From positions 1 through 57,873 of the forward strand of contig JANQHG010000173.1 in the NCBI GenBank assembly GCA_028277115.1: 57,873 bases of DNA, read 5' to 3'. The stretch's first letter is position 1. Each line of letters starts with the position of its first letter. The position numbers were made by a program, and so were the translations under genes. Shown piece after piece: positions 16,208 through 24,944 of the stretch. The notes under the pieces are model-generated. The model saw only the letters and a list, made by a program, of their open reading frames with translations, had not been told where the DNA came from and did no database searches. Source of the DNA: Azospirillaceae bacterium (GTDB lineage: Bacteria; Pseudomonadota; Alphaproteobacteria; Azospirillales; Azospirillaceae).

Positions 16208-16762
16208 TCAGGACGGGTCGGTGGGGGGCACCCGTTCGCGTACGTCGCCGATCATCCGGGCCGGGTTGCCGGCGACGATCGCATAGGCGGGAACATCGCG
16301 GGTGACGACGCTGTTGGCGCCGACCACCGCGGCCTCGCCGACGGTAACGCCGGGCAGAACCACCGCGCCGACACCGATCCAGGCGCCACGACCGATGCGC
16401 ACCGGGGCCGACCGGCCGAACCCGTAGACCCGGCCCAGAACCGAGTTGTTGGGGTGGGACGCCGCGACCAGGCTGACCAGCGGCGCCAGCGACGCCTCGG
16501 CCTCGAGCACGATCCGGCCGGCGAGAAAATCGTCGAGGAAGACCGTGTTCATGTTGACCTGGACCCGCGGCCCGATGGTGATCCCCGAGGCCCGGAACAG
16601 CGCGACCCGGAGCGACGGCAGCGGGCAGTGGTTGGCGAGAAGACGCAACCCCGACCGCCACGCGGCGATTAGCGCATAGCCGAACGGCGAGCGGAATTGC
16701 CCGACCGCGGGGCGATCGCCCTCGCTCACGCCGAGCAGGCGTTCAAGCCGGCGCGACGGCAT
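16208..16762 (-). CDS. Hexapeptide-repeat (left-handed beta-helix) acyltransferase
   Basis: 184 aa from ATG 16762; GTG 16792 would add ten residues. Repeated hexapeptide turns are visible from [15 protein letters not shown] to [19 protein letters not shown] and [30 protein letters not shown], the last being the standard C-terminal coil of maltose/serine acetyltransferase-like enzymes. It probably O- or N-acetylates a sugar with acetyl-CoA as donor. The start overlaps the end of the toroid-like gene by about 20 bases, which implies coupled translation. Acetylation adds to the set of glycan decorations coded here. Confidence 0.85.
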   Translation of the reverse strand: MPSRRLERLLGVSEGDRPAVGQFRSPFGYALIAAWRSGLRLLANHCPLPSLRVALFRASGITIGPRVQVNMNTVFLDDFLAGRIVLEAEASLAPLVSLVAASHPNNSVLGRVYGFGRSAPVRIGRGAWIGVGAVVLPGVTVGEAAVVGANSVVTRDVPAYAIVAGNPARMIGDVRERVPPTDPS

Positions 16763-18527
16763 CGTCTCGGCCGCACAGCCGCCGGGTGACACCGGCAGCG
16801 CCGGCCGCGGGCGCGACCGTTATCGTGGTCTCGATCACGACCCCGGCCTCGCCGCCCGGAACCGCGGCGACCGGCAAATCGGGCACCGTCGCCGCCGGCG
16901 CCGGGCTGTGGTAATTGGCCGACGCCATGTGGACCGCGGCCAGATGGCGCGAGGCGGTCAGCGCCGCGAGCCCGGCGCGACAGAACAGACGGTCGCGAAC
17001 GATCACGCGGTCGGTCTCGAACCGGAGGTCGCGCACCATGTGCGCGCTGGCGGTCCGGCGCCCGGTGATCAGAAGATCCACCAAGACGCGCTTGACCGCC
17101 TCGCGCACCAGCGGGACCCACAGCACGGTGACGCCGACGACCGCCAGCACCGCGTGCTTGATCGGCGTCATGGCGGGCATCGCGGCGACAAAGAACGGGC
17201 GGTCGACACAAAGCGTCCGCGCGCCGACGCGAAACCCGCCCGGGTGTTGGCGGTGGGTGGTCACCGTCTTGCCGTTGAGGCGACCGGCATAGCCGCGATC
17301 CTCGAACACCAACCGGCGAGCGGCCGTGTCGAACACCAGCACCACGCCGCCCTGGTGACCGCCGACCACGGCGTAATAGCCGTCGCCCGTCGCCGCCGCC
17401 AGCCCGGCGCCGGGCAGGGCCCGCCAAAACCCGACCTCCTGCCACGGCAGCCGGCCCGGCGGCAGGGCGGGCGCGGTTTCGAGGCGCATCCACGCCTCCA
17501 AATAGTTGGCGCCGAGCCGGACCAGGTTGGGGAGGTCGAGGTCGGCCGGGAGCGCCACCGTGCCCCGGTCCACCCCCTTGATCAAGCCGGCCAGGATCGC
17601 GCTTGCCGTCGGGTGGGTATCGGCGCGCCGGGCCAGCCCCGCCGGGTAGACCAAGGCGGTGGTCCGGCTGCCGTAGTGACCGCCCAGGCTGCCATCGGGA
17701 TGGGCGCACAGCGCCAGGAACGCGTCGATCGCGTGCGCGATCGGTGCTTCCAGCTGCGACCAGCCGGCGTCGGCCAGCAGGGTCAGATAGTGCAGACATT
17801 GGGTCTGGTATCCGGGGTCGGCGCCGTCATATTCGCGGAACCATCCCTCGGGCGAGCCGTGGGCGAGCAGCCGGTCGAGATGCGCCGCCGCCTTGGCATG
17901 AAGGCGGCGGTCGCCGGTGCGCGCGGCCAGGCGGTCGCAGGTCCAGGCGAACAACGCCAGATGATTGGCGATCTCACCGTAGCGCTCGTCGCCGGCGACC
18001 AGCAGCGGCAACGCCGCGTCCAGGATCGCCGCCGCGTCCGCCTGCGCCGGCGCCGGCAGCGCCGACCCCGTCGCTGCCAGGACATCGAGCACGGCGCCGG
18101 CAAGATAGGCGGTGGCGCCGTACGACCGCTCGTTCGGGAAGACCTGGTCGAAGCTGCCGTCGCGGCGCTGCAGCCGACGCAGGCGGCCGAGGCCGAGCGC
18201 CACCGAGTCCAGCAACTCGCCCGCGCGGTGATAAGGATTGTCCGGCGCCGCTGCCGCCCACAGCCGCGCCAACAGGGCGATCGCGTATTGACTGGTCGGG
18301 TCCGGCATCGGCAGCGCCTTCCAGGCCCAATGGGCCCGACCGAACAAGCCGGCCCGCGGCGACAGCGGATTGCGGTCCTGTTCGCCGAGCAGGCGCGGCA
18401 CTAGTCGGACGACCTGGCGGAGCAGACCGTGATGGGCCGCCGCCGCCGTCCCACCGGCCGCAGGGGATTGGGGAGCCGGCCCATGGGTCAACGGTCGTTC
18501 CCCCCCCCCCCCCTTTGGTGTCGCCAC
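16743..18527 (-). CDS. Unrecognised protein, alpha/alpha-toroid plus beta domain (heparinase II/III-like architecture)
   Basis: 594 aa from GTG 18527. Residues about 60-350 are rich in paired helices with [35 protein letters not shown] and [17 protein letters not shown], as in alpha/alpha toroids. About 350-594 are strand-rich with [33 protein letters not shown] and [18 protein letters not shown], resembling the beta-sandwich part of heparinase II/III-like proteins. No clear signal peptide is seen. The first 30 residues are low complexity, and codons 5-10 contain a run of 14 G (18500-18513 on the + strand), so the true start may lie downstream. Function unknown; possibly a lyase or epimerase acting on a uronic-acid glycan. 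Confidence 0.55.
   Translation of the reverse strand: MATPKGGGGERPLTHGPAPQSPAAGGTAAAAHHGLLRQVVRLVPRLLGEQDRNPLSPRAGLFGRAHWAWKALPMPDPTSQYAIALLARLWAAAAPDNPYHRAGELLDSVALGLGRLRRLQRRDGSFDQVFPNERSYGATAYLAGAVLDVLAATGSALPAPAQADAAAILDAALPLLVAGDERYGEIANHLALFAWTCDRLAARTGDRRLHAKAAAHLDRLLAHGSPEGWFREYDGADPGYQTQCLHYLTLLADAGWSQLEAPIAHAIDAFLALCAHPDGSLGGHYGSRTTALVYPAGLARRADTHPTASAILAGLIKGVDRGTVALPADLDLPNLVRLGANYLEAWMRLETAPALPPGRLPWQEVGFWRALPGAGLAAATGDGYYAVVGGHQGGVVLVFDTAARRLVFEDRGYAGRLNGKTVTTHRQHPGGFRVGARTLCVDRPFFVAAMPAMTPIKHAVLAVVGVTVLWVPLVREAVKRVLVDLLITGRRTASAHMVRDLRFETDRVIVRDRLFCRAGLAALTASRHLAAVHMASANYHSPAPAATVPDLPVAAVPGGEAGVVIETTITVAPAAGAAGVTRRLCGRDDAVAPA
18500..18513. repeat. Homopolymeric C14 tract (G14 in the sense of the gene on the minus strand)
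   Basis: Fourteen consecutive C lie at the 5' end of the minus-strand gene 16743-18527, within codons 5-10 from GTG 18527. Tracts of this kind slip during replication and switch genes on and off in surface-glycan loci of other bacteria. Here it could control the frame, sit in the leader if the start is downstream, or be an assembly-length error. Confidence 0.85.
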
Positions 18528-18773
18528 GGCCCGCCGCGACCTTGGCGCACCATCGCGTTGCTGTCAAATCGTGCCGATGGCCGGCATCGCCCGTGCGGCC
18601 GGCGATCAATTAACGAATTGGCAACAGCTGCCGGCAAGCCTTGACGAAGCGTGGTCGCGCCCAAGCTTTCCGCCATGGTCGGTGACCGAATACTTGGTCG
18701 TCTCGCCGAACCCGCGGCGCGTGCCCAATGCGGGCGGCGGACGGCGCACGGCGCACGGCAAAAGAGGGCGGTG

Positions 18774-20705
18774 ATGTGCGGCATTGTCGGCATGTTCGGG
18801 GCAACGCGCGGCGGCCGTCGGATCGCCCGGGCGATGTGCGCGCGGATCGCCCATCGCGGACCGGACGGCGCGGCGGTGATCGCCGGCTCCGGCTATGTGC
18901 TGGGCCATCGGCGGCTTGCGATCATCGATGTCGCCGGCGGCACCCAGCCGATGGTGACCGCGGACGGCCGCCATGCCATCACCTTCAACGGCGAGATCTA
19001 TAACCACCGGGAGGTGCGGCGGACGCTGGAACGGCTCGGCTGGACCTTCCGGACCCGGTCGGATACCGAGGTGCTGCTGGCCGCGTTGGCCCAGTGGGAC
19101 GTCCAGGCGCTCGACCGGCTCAACGGCATGTTCGCCTTTGCCATGTGCGACACCGCGACCGGCGCTTGGCTGTTGGCGCGCGATCACTTCGGGATCAAGC
19201 CGCTTTATTACACCGAAACGCCGTCGGGGCTGGTCTTCGCCTCGGAGATCAAGGCGCTGTTCGAACACCCGGAGGTAAAGCGCGAGGTCGATCCGCAGTC
19301 ACTGGAATGCTATCTGACCTTCCAGTTCGCGTTCGACGACGAAACCCTGTTTCGCGGCATCCACAAACTGCGGCCCGGCCAGTACATGCGCGGGCGCGGC
19401 GGCGAGATTTGGGAGCGCAATTCCTACTGGGTGCCCAATTGCGCGCTTGAGGAAACCGAAAGCCCTGAGAGCGTCGCGGCGCGCCTGCGCTGGCTGCTCG
19501 GCGACAGCGTCCGGCTCCAGGTCGGCGCCGACGTGCCGGTCGGCACCCACCTGTCGGGCGGGGTCGACAGCAGCGCGGTCACCATGCTGGCGCGCCGCCA
19601 TCTGGCGCCCGGCTTTCCCGCCTTTTGCGGCCGGTTCGCCGACGGGCCGGCGTTCGATGAAGCGCACCATGCCCGTCTGGTCGCCGGCACCGCCGGCGCC
19701 GACCTGACCGAGGTCGTCCCGACCGCCGAGGACTTCGTCGCCCTGATGCCGCGGCTGATCTGGCACATGGACGAGCCGGCGGCCGGGCCCGGGCTGTTTC
19801 CCCAGTTCATGGTCGCGCGCGCGGCGGCGCGCCGGGTCAAGGTGGTGTTGGGCGGCCAGGGCGGCGACGAGCTGTTCGCCGGTTATGCCCGATATCTGCT
19901 CGCCTACCTCGAACAGGCGCTGAAAGGGGCGATCCAGGGCACCCAGGAGGAGGGGCGGCACATCGTGCTGCTGGCCTCGATCATCCCGAGCTTGCGCGCG
20001 CTCGAGGGCTATGTGCCGATGATGCAGGACTTCTGGCGCGACGGCATGTTCGAGCCGATGGATTTGCGATATCTGCGCCTGATCGACCGCAGCCCGCAGC
20101 TGGACAGCCTGTTGACCGACGAGCTGCGCCAGAGCTTCGACCGCGAGCGCTTGACCGAGCAGTACCGCGCGGTCTTCAACGACCCGCGCACGCCGTCCTA
20201 CGTCAACAAGATGACGCTGTTCGATCTGCGCACCCTGTTGCCGGCGCTGCTCCAGATCGAAGACCGGGTCAGCATGGCGGTCGGGCTGGAGAGCCGGGTG
20301 CCGTTGCTCGACCACCGGATCGTCGACGTCGCCCTGCGCACGCCGCCGGCGATCAAGTTTTCCGGCGGCCGGCTGAAGCATCTGTTCCGCGAGGCGGTCG
20401 GCGGCATCGTGCCGGCGCCGATCCTGGCGCGTCAGGACAAGATGGGCTTTCCGGTGCCGCTCAAGGCCTGGTGCGGGCGCGAGCCGGTGCGCTCCTTCCT
20501 CGGCGACATCCTGACCAGCCGGGCGTGTCGCGAGCGCGGCCTGTTCAAGACCGAGGCGATCCCGCGGTTGATCGGCGACGACGGGGTCGCCGGCCGGCAG
20601 ATCTGGGGCGCGCTGTGTCTGGAACTGTGGCATCGGGCCTTCCTCGACGGGCCGTGCCCCACACCCGACCCCCTTGCCGCCGCCGTGCCCGCGGACGGGC
20701 GATGA
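18774..20705 (+). CDS. asnB: Asparagine synthase-type glutamine amidotransferase, paralogue 2
   Basis: 643 aa from ATG 18774, giving MCGIVGMFG with the Cys2 nucleophile; GAGGG lies just upstream. HRGPDGAAVIAG, GHRRLAIIDVAGG, TFNGEIYNHREV and SDTEVLLAALAQWD complete the glutaminase domain. THLSGGVDSSAVTML is the PPi loop, VLGGQGGDELFAGYARY the second synthetase motif and MAVGLESRVPLLDHRIVD the conserved C-terminal stretch. It is the canonical-length form and most likely amidates a sugar acid. It heads a + strand operon and is ATGA-coupled to the deacetylase-like gene at 20702. Divergent from the toroid gene, with a 246-base gap between them. Confidence 0.92.
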   Translation: MCGIVGMFGATRGGRRIARAMCARIAHRGPDGAAVIAGSGYVLGHRRLAIIDVAGGTQPMVTADGRHAITFNGEIYNHREVRRTLERLGWTFRTRSDTEVLLAALAQWDVQALDRLNGMFAFAMCDTATGAWLLARDHFGIKPLYYTETPSGLVFASEIKALFEHPEVKREVDPQSLECYLTFQFAFDDETLFRGIHKLRPGQYMRGRGGEIWERNSYWVPNCALEETESPESVAARLRWLLGDSVRLQVGADVPVGTHLSGGVDSSAVTMLARRHLAPGFPAFCGRFADGPAFDEAHHARLVAGTAGADLTEVVPTAEDFVALMPRLIWHMDEPAAGPGLFPQFMVARAAARRVKVVLGGQGGDELFAGYARYLLAYLEQALKGAIQGTQEEGRHIVLLASIIPSLRALEGYVPMMQDFWRDGMFEPMDLRYLRLIDRSPQLDSLLTDELRQSFDRERLTEQYRAVFNDPRTPSYVNKMTLFDLRTLLPALLQIEDRVSMAVGLESRVPLLDHRIVDVALRTPPAIKFSGGRLKHLFREAVGGIVPAPILARQDKMGFPVPLKAWCGREPVRSFLGDILTSRACRERGLFKTEAIPRLIGDDGVAGRQIWGALCLELWHRAFLDGPCPTPDPLAAAVPADGR

Positions 20706-22018
20706 GCGCCGCCGCGCCGCTGCCGGGCCGTTCGGCCCGGGTCAGCCATTTCGTCGCGACCGCCTGCGCCCGCTACCACCTCGACCCGGCGGGGCTCGCG
20801 GGGGCGCTGGCGATCCCGGTGATCACCGCGGCGCCGCCCCCGCCGCCGCGCGGGACGCTGGTGGCGCTGCCCGATTGGGCGTCGGCGATCGGCGTCGAGG
20901 GGGCGCTTTTGGTGCCGGACCATCTGGTCGCCGCCGGCACAGCGCCGTGCTGGCAGCGCACCGACTGGCTGGGCGCGATCGCGTGGTATCTCGACGGTGC
21001 GGCGGAACGGGCCGCAGAGGCCCGCAACGGGCCGATCCACTCCTACGCCGGCCGGCTTACCGGCTGGGACACGCGGTTTTGGGACGCCGCCTGGGTCAAC
21101 CGGATCGTGTTGTTCCTCGGGCGCTGGGCGGCGCGCCGCGGCGTCTCGGCGGATCCGCGCGTCCCGGCCGCCGAGGTGACCTTGAGCCACGACGTCGATG
21201 CGGTGCGCAAGACCACGGCGATCCGGATCAAGCAGAGCGCGGTCCATCTGATCAAGGCGCTACGGCAGCTGCGCGGCGGCCGGCCGGTCGGCGCGCTCCG
21301 CGGGGTCGGGCGGGCGGTGCGCTTCTTCGTCGGGCCCGGGGTCGGCTATTGGAACCTCGACCGGCTGATCGCCGAACAGCGCGCGCTCGGCCTCGACCCG
21401 ATCGTGTTCGTCCACGGCGGCGGACCGCCGCGCCGGCCGGTGACCTGGCTGTTCGACCCGGGCTATCGGGTCGCCGACCCGGTCCCGGGCGAAAGCTTGC
21501 ACCGGCTGGCCTCAGCCGGGGTCCGGGTCGGCGTCCATCCGTCCTTCACCGCCTGGGCCGATCCGGCGGCGCTCGACCGCGAACGCCGGGCGGTCGAGGC
21601 GGCGATCGGCCGGCCGGTGGGCGACTGCCGGCAGCACTGGCTGCGCTTTTCCTGGGCCGCGACCTGGCGCGCCCAGGTCGCGGCCGGCCTGACCCACGAC
21701 TGGACCTGCGGGTTCAACGACCGGCCGGGGTTCCGGCTCGGCGCCGCGCTGGCGGTGCGGCCCTGGGGCGACGCCGAGGCACTGGCCTTGACCGCGACCC
21801 CGACCGTGTTGATGGACGCCCAGCTCTACGACTATCAAGAGCTGGACGATGCCCGCCGCCGCGCCGCGATCGCCCGTTGGATCGGCGAAGTCCAGGCGGT
21901 CGGCGGCCAGGCCGCGGTGATCTGGCACCAGCGGGTGGTCGGACCCGACTACGGCTGGGACGACGGGCTGCGGGCGTTGCGCGAGGTCCTGACCGAGGGC
22001 GCCGCGCGGCGGCCGTAA
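20702..22018 (+). CDS. Polysaccharide deacetylase-like protein
   Basis: 438 aa from ATG 20702, overlapping the amidotransferase stop. The centre has VTLSHDVDAVRKTTAI, which matches the D-x-D metal motif of NodB-type deacetylases in their 'HDVD' form, and VGVHPSFTAW, which fits the second His motif only in part because the second histidine is not evident. LRFSWAATWRAQ and IWHQRVVGPDYGWDD near the C-terminus resemble later active-site elements. The first 150 residues are a poorly conserved extra domain. It could remove an N-acetyl group from a glycan or be an inactive relative. No signal peptide is visible, so action in the cytoplasm on a lipid-linked or nucleotide sugar is more likely. Confidence 0.65.
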   Translation: MSAAAPLPGRSARVSHFVATACARYHLDPAGLAGALAIPVITAAPPPPPRGTLVALPDWASAIGVEGALLVPDHLVAAGTAPCWQRTDWLGAIAWYLDGAAERAAEARNGPIHSYAGRLTGWDTRFWDAAWVNRIVLFLGRWAARRGVSADPRVPAAEVTLSHDVDAVRKTTAIRIKQSAVHLIKALRQLRGGRPVGALRGVGRAVRFFVGPGVGYWNLDRLIAEQRALGLDPIVFVHGGGPPRRPVTWLFDPGYRVADPVPGESLHRLASAGVRVGVHPSFTAWADPAALDRERRAVEAAIGRPVGDCRQHWLRFSWAATWRAQVAAGLTHDWTCGFNDRPGFRLGAALAVRPWGDAEALALTATPTVLMDAQLYDYQELDDARRRAAIARWIGEVQAVGGQAAVIWHQRVVGPDYGWDDGLRALREVLTEGAARRP

Positions 22019-22045
22019 CCGTACCGACGCCGGAGACCCCGTGAC

Positions 22046-24940
22046 ATGTTCACGCTGCACACGCCGGAGGCCGCCGCGATCGCCGCCTTGGAGCACCGGG
22101 ACCAGGCGTATTACTGGAGCCGGTACTTCGCCGACATCCTGCGCAAGCACGGCATCGTCAGCGTCGGCGCGCCCTCGGCCGGCCTTTGCGGCTTTCCGAT
22201 CTGGTGCCGCGGCACGCCGCTGCCGGCCGAGCCGGCGATCGGGTTCTTCGAAGCACCGGACCCGAGCGCGCTCGACGCCGGCCGTCCGGGCACGGTTCGC
22301 GACGATCTCGGCGTGTGGATCGAAGACGCCGCGGGGCGCCGACTCGGCTGCCTCTCCTATCCCCGCTATCTGATCAACCTGAAGCGGTATGGCGGCGGCG
22401 AACGGATCGTCGGGCCGGTCCTCGACCCGAAGTGGCGGCCACGGCCGGTGCGCTGGCAGCCGCTGACGCCCGCCCCGGGCTGGCACTGCCTCGCCTATGC
22501 CGTGCCGATCGATCCCGGTCCCGGCGATGCGCCGGAGCGTCTGCCGGCCTTGGTGACCGACGGCCGGCGCTTGGTCAGCCCGTTGCCGCTGCTCGATCTT
22601 CTGGTGACCGACCGCTCGATGCCGCCGATGCCGGAACGCTGGGCGGCGACCCTGCCGCCGGTCGACAGCGAGCGGCTGGAGCGGTGGTTGACCGAGCGGC
22701 TGGCCGAGCATGCGGTGCGCCAGGCGGATGGGGTGGTCCGGGTCGCGCCCTGGCCGGTGCCGTTCCGGGCCGCCGTCTCGATCCGCCACGACATCGACCG
22801 GCCGCTGGCCGCGGACCAACTCGACCGCGTGCTCGGGCTTTATGCCGACGAGGGCTTGGTTGCGACCTGGTATGTGCAAGAGAGTTTCCTGCGCGATCCC
22901 AGGAGATCCCGCGACACGGTCGCCGGGCTGGCGCGCCTGCGCGCCGCCGGCCAGGCGATCGGCCTGCACACGGCGGCCCAGTGCGCCGGCGATCTCGCCG
23001 ACGAGCTGGCCGCGCTCGACGAGCAGCTGGGCGTCAAGCCGGACGCGGTCACCGCCCACGGCGGCGAGGAGGGCGTCGGCCTGTTCGGCGCCGGCCAGGC
23101 GCGCATGATCCATGACGCCGGCCTTGCCTGTTTCGATCAGGCCCAGCGCCCACGCACCCGCACCGAGCGGGTCCGGCTGCCCGAGGACGGCACCGCGTTC
23201 CTGGCGCCGGCGGCCCATCTGTCGCTCGACATCTCGGTTCGGCCGGGGGAACACCGTTTGAGCGCGCTTAAGCGGGCGGTGCCGGCGCTGATCGCGGCCG
23301 GCGGCCATGTCCGGGTGCTCAACCATCCCGACATCCACCTGGACGAGCTGGAAGCGCTGCTGCGCGGGCGCGACTGGACCGGCGTGTGGCGGGCGACCAC
23401 GGCCGAGGTGGTGGCCTGGGACCGCGTCACCCGGTTCGATGCCGCGGTCACGCCGGCCGACGGCGGTCTCGAGCTGCGGTTCGGCGGACGGCTGCCCCAT
23501 CCGGCGTCGGTGCGTTGGGATCAGGCCGCGGGCACCGTCAGCCGGCTGGTTCCGGCCGGCGCCGACCGGGTCGGGTTGCCGGATGCGCGCCGGGTCGAAC
23601 CGGTCTGGCCCGGGCTGGCCGGGGCGCCGGCACCGACACCGAGCCGGCCCGAGACCTGGACGCCGCCCGAGCCTCTTGCGGTGGGACCGCGGGCGCTGGT
23701 GGTGCAGATACCGCGGCAAATCGGCCGCGAGCAGCGCCGGTATCGGGCGCTCGCCGGCTGGACCTCGGCCGACCGGGTCACCTTCCTGGCGCTGACCGGG
23801 GCCAGACTGCGCACCGCGCCCGACCCCGGCGTTGCCCACTACCTGCCGACCTTCCCGGAGACCCGCCGGTTCGCCGCGGTCGCGGTCGGCGACGGTCTGC
23901 GCTTCGGCACTGGCGGGTCGGCGGACGCCTTGCGCTGGCGGATCGCCGCCCTGGCCCGGCCGGACGGTGTCCTGCTGCTGCCCGCGGCGCTCGACGACGA
24001 CGCGGTGGAGGGTCCGGCCTGGCGCGGTCTGCTCGGGCCGCCGGTGTGGCGCGCCGGCGGGCTGGCCGCGTTTCCGGCCGGCCGCCTGGGGGCGCCGCGC
24101 CCGTCGGTCGTTCACTGGTATTTCGAGCGCATCCCACCGCACATCCTGGCCGCCGCCTGCCCCGAGGCCGAGCGGATCGAGGGGCCGGCGGCGGACCCGG
24201 CCCCCTGGCTGTTCCGCCCCGAGTGCCGCGCCGCGCTCGCCGGGCTGACGCTGTTCCGGGCGCTCGCCGCGACGCCGGCGCCGACGCGGTCCGGCCTGCG
24301 CTTCAGCCGGTTCACCGGCTTCGACTACATCTTCTCCGGCATTGCCGAGAAAACGCCGGCTGTGGCGGCCGCGATCGACCATCACTTGCCGGACCGCACC
24401 GGGGTGACCTGCCTCGACAGCGGCGCCGGGGCCGGTCTGGTCGCGGCCGAGCTGGTGCTGACCCGGCCGGACCGGGTCGGCGTGGCGTGCGCCCTCGACC
24501 TGGTGCGCGCCGACCGGCTGGCGCCGGCGATCGATCTTGCGGTTCATTACCGGGATTGGCTCGCCGGGCGCTTTTGCTACCACACCGCGGATCTTCTGAC
24601 CTTTCCTTATCAGGACGGGCTGTTCGGTGAGCGGCTTGACGTCTCTTGTTTTATGGGTGTGCTCTACTGTTTCACGCCGGAACAGCGGCTTGCTGTGCTC
24701 GACCGGGCGTGGGTCGGGGTGGCGCCGGGCGGCCTTTTGGTGGTCAACGAGAACATCAAGAGCGACCACTTCAAGACCAACCCGAGCTACGACAAGATGT
24801 TCACGCTGGACGAGCTCGAAGACCTGCTTCACCGCTATGGCACCGTCACCCGGTTCGACGGCGGCCCCGGCGGTCCGCTGACCCGCGACCAGGCCGGCAG
24901 CCGCCGGCTGATGCGCGTCGTGCGCAAGCCGACCGGATAG
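22046..24940 (+). CDS. Deacetylase-like / SAM-methyltransferase fusion protein
   Basis: 964 aa, far longer than either family alone. Residues about 245-460 hold the deacetylase-like part: AVSIRHDIDRPLAADQL with the H-D-I-D motif, IGLHTAAQCAGD, VTAHGGEEG and VLNHPDIHLDELEALL. Residues about 480-750 are an unassigned region rich in Pro and Arg. Residues about 760-964 form a class I methyltransferase with VTCLDSGAGAGLVAAEL (motif I about 786), LTFPYQDGLFGERLDVSCF and LDRAWVGVAPGGLLVVNENI. The upstream deacetylase-like gene and this one are adjacent relatives. A single chain that deacetylates and then methylates the freed amine is an attractive but unproven reading. Confidence 0.7.
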   Translation: MFTLHTPEAAAIAALEHRDQAYYWSRYFADILRKHGIVSVGAPSAGLCGFPIWCRGTPLPAEPAIGFFEAPDPSALDAGRPGTVRDDLGVWIEDAAGRRLGCLSYPRYLINLKRYGGGERIVGPVLDPKWRPRPVRWQPLTPAPGWHCLAYAVPIDPGPGDAPERLPALVTDGRRLVSPLPLLDLLVTDRSMPPMPERWAATLPPVDSERLERWLTERLAEHAVRQADGVVRVAPWPVPFRAAVSIRHDIDRPLAADQLDRVLGLYADEGLVATWYVQESFLRDPRRSRDTVAGLARLRAAGQAIGLHTAAQCAGDLADELAALDEQLGVKPDAVTAHGGEEGVGLFGAGQARMIHDAGLACFDQAQRPRTRTERVRLPEDGTAFLAPAAHLSLDISVRPGEHRLSALKRAVPALIAAGGHVRVLNHPDIHLDELEALLRGRDWTGVWRATTAEVVAWDRVTRFDAAVTPADGGLELRFGGRLPHPASVRWDQAAGTVSRLVPAGADRVGLPDARRVEPVWPGLAGAPAPTPSRPETWTPPEPLAVGPRALVVQIPRQIGREQRRYRALAGWTSADRVTFLALTGARLRTAPDPGVAHYLPTFPETRRFAAVAVGDGLRFGTGGSADALRWRIAALARPDGVLLLPAALDDDAVEGPAWRGLLGPPVWRAGGLAAFPAGRLGAPRPSVVHWYFERIPPHILAAACPEAERIEGPAADPAPWLFRPECRAALAGLTLFRALAATPAPTRSGLRFSRFTGFDYIFSGIAEKTPAVAAAIDHHLPDRTGVTCLDSGAGAGLVAAELVLTRPDRVGVACALDLVRADRLAPAIDLAVHYRDWLAGRFCYHTADLLTFPYQDGLFGERLDVSCFMGVLYCFTPEQRLAVLDRAWVGVAPGGLLVVNENIKSDHFKTNPSYDKMFTLDELEDLLHRYGTVTRFDGGPGGPLTRDQAGSRRLMRVVRKPTG

Positions 24941-24944
24941 GCCG

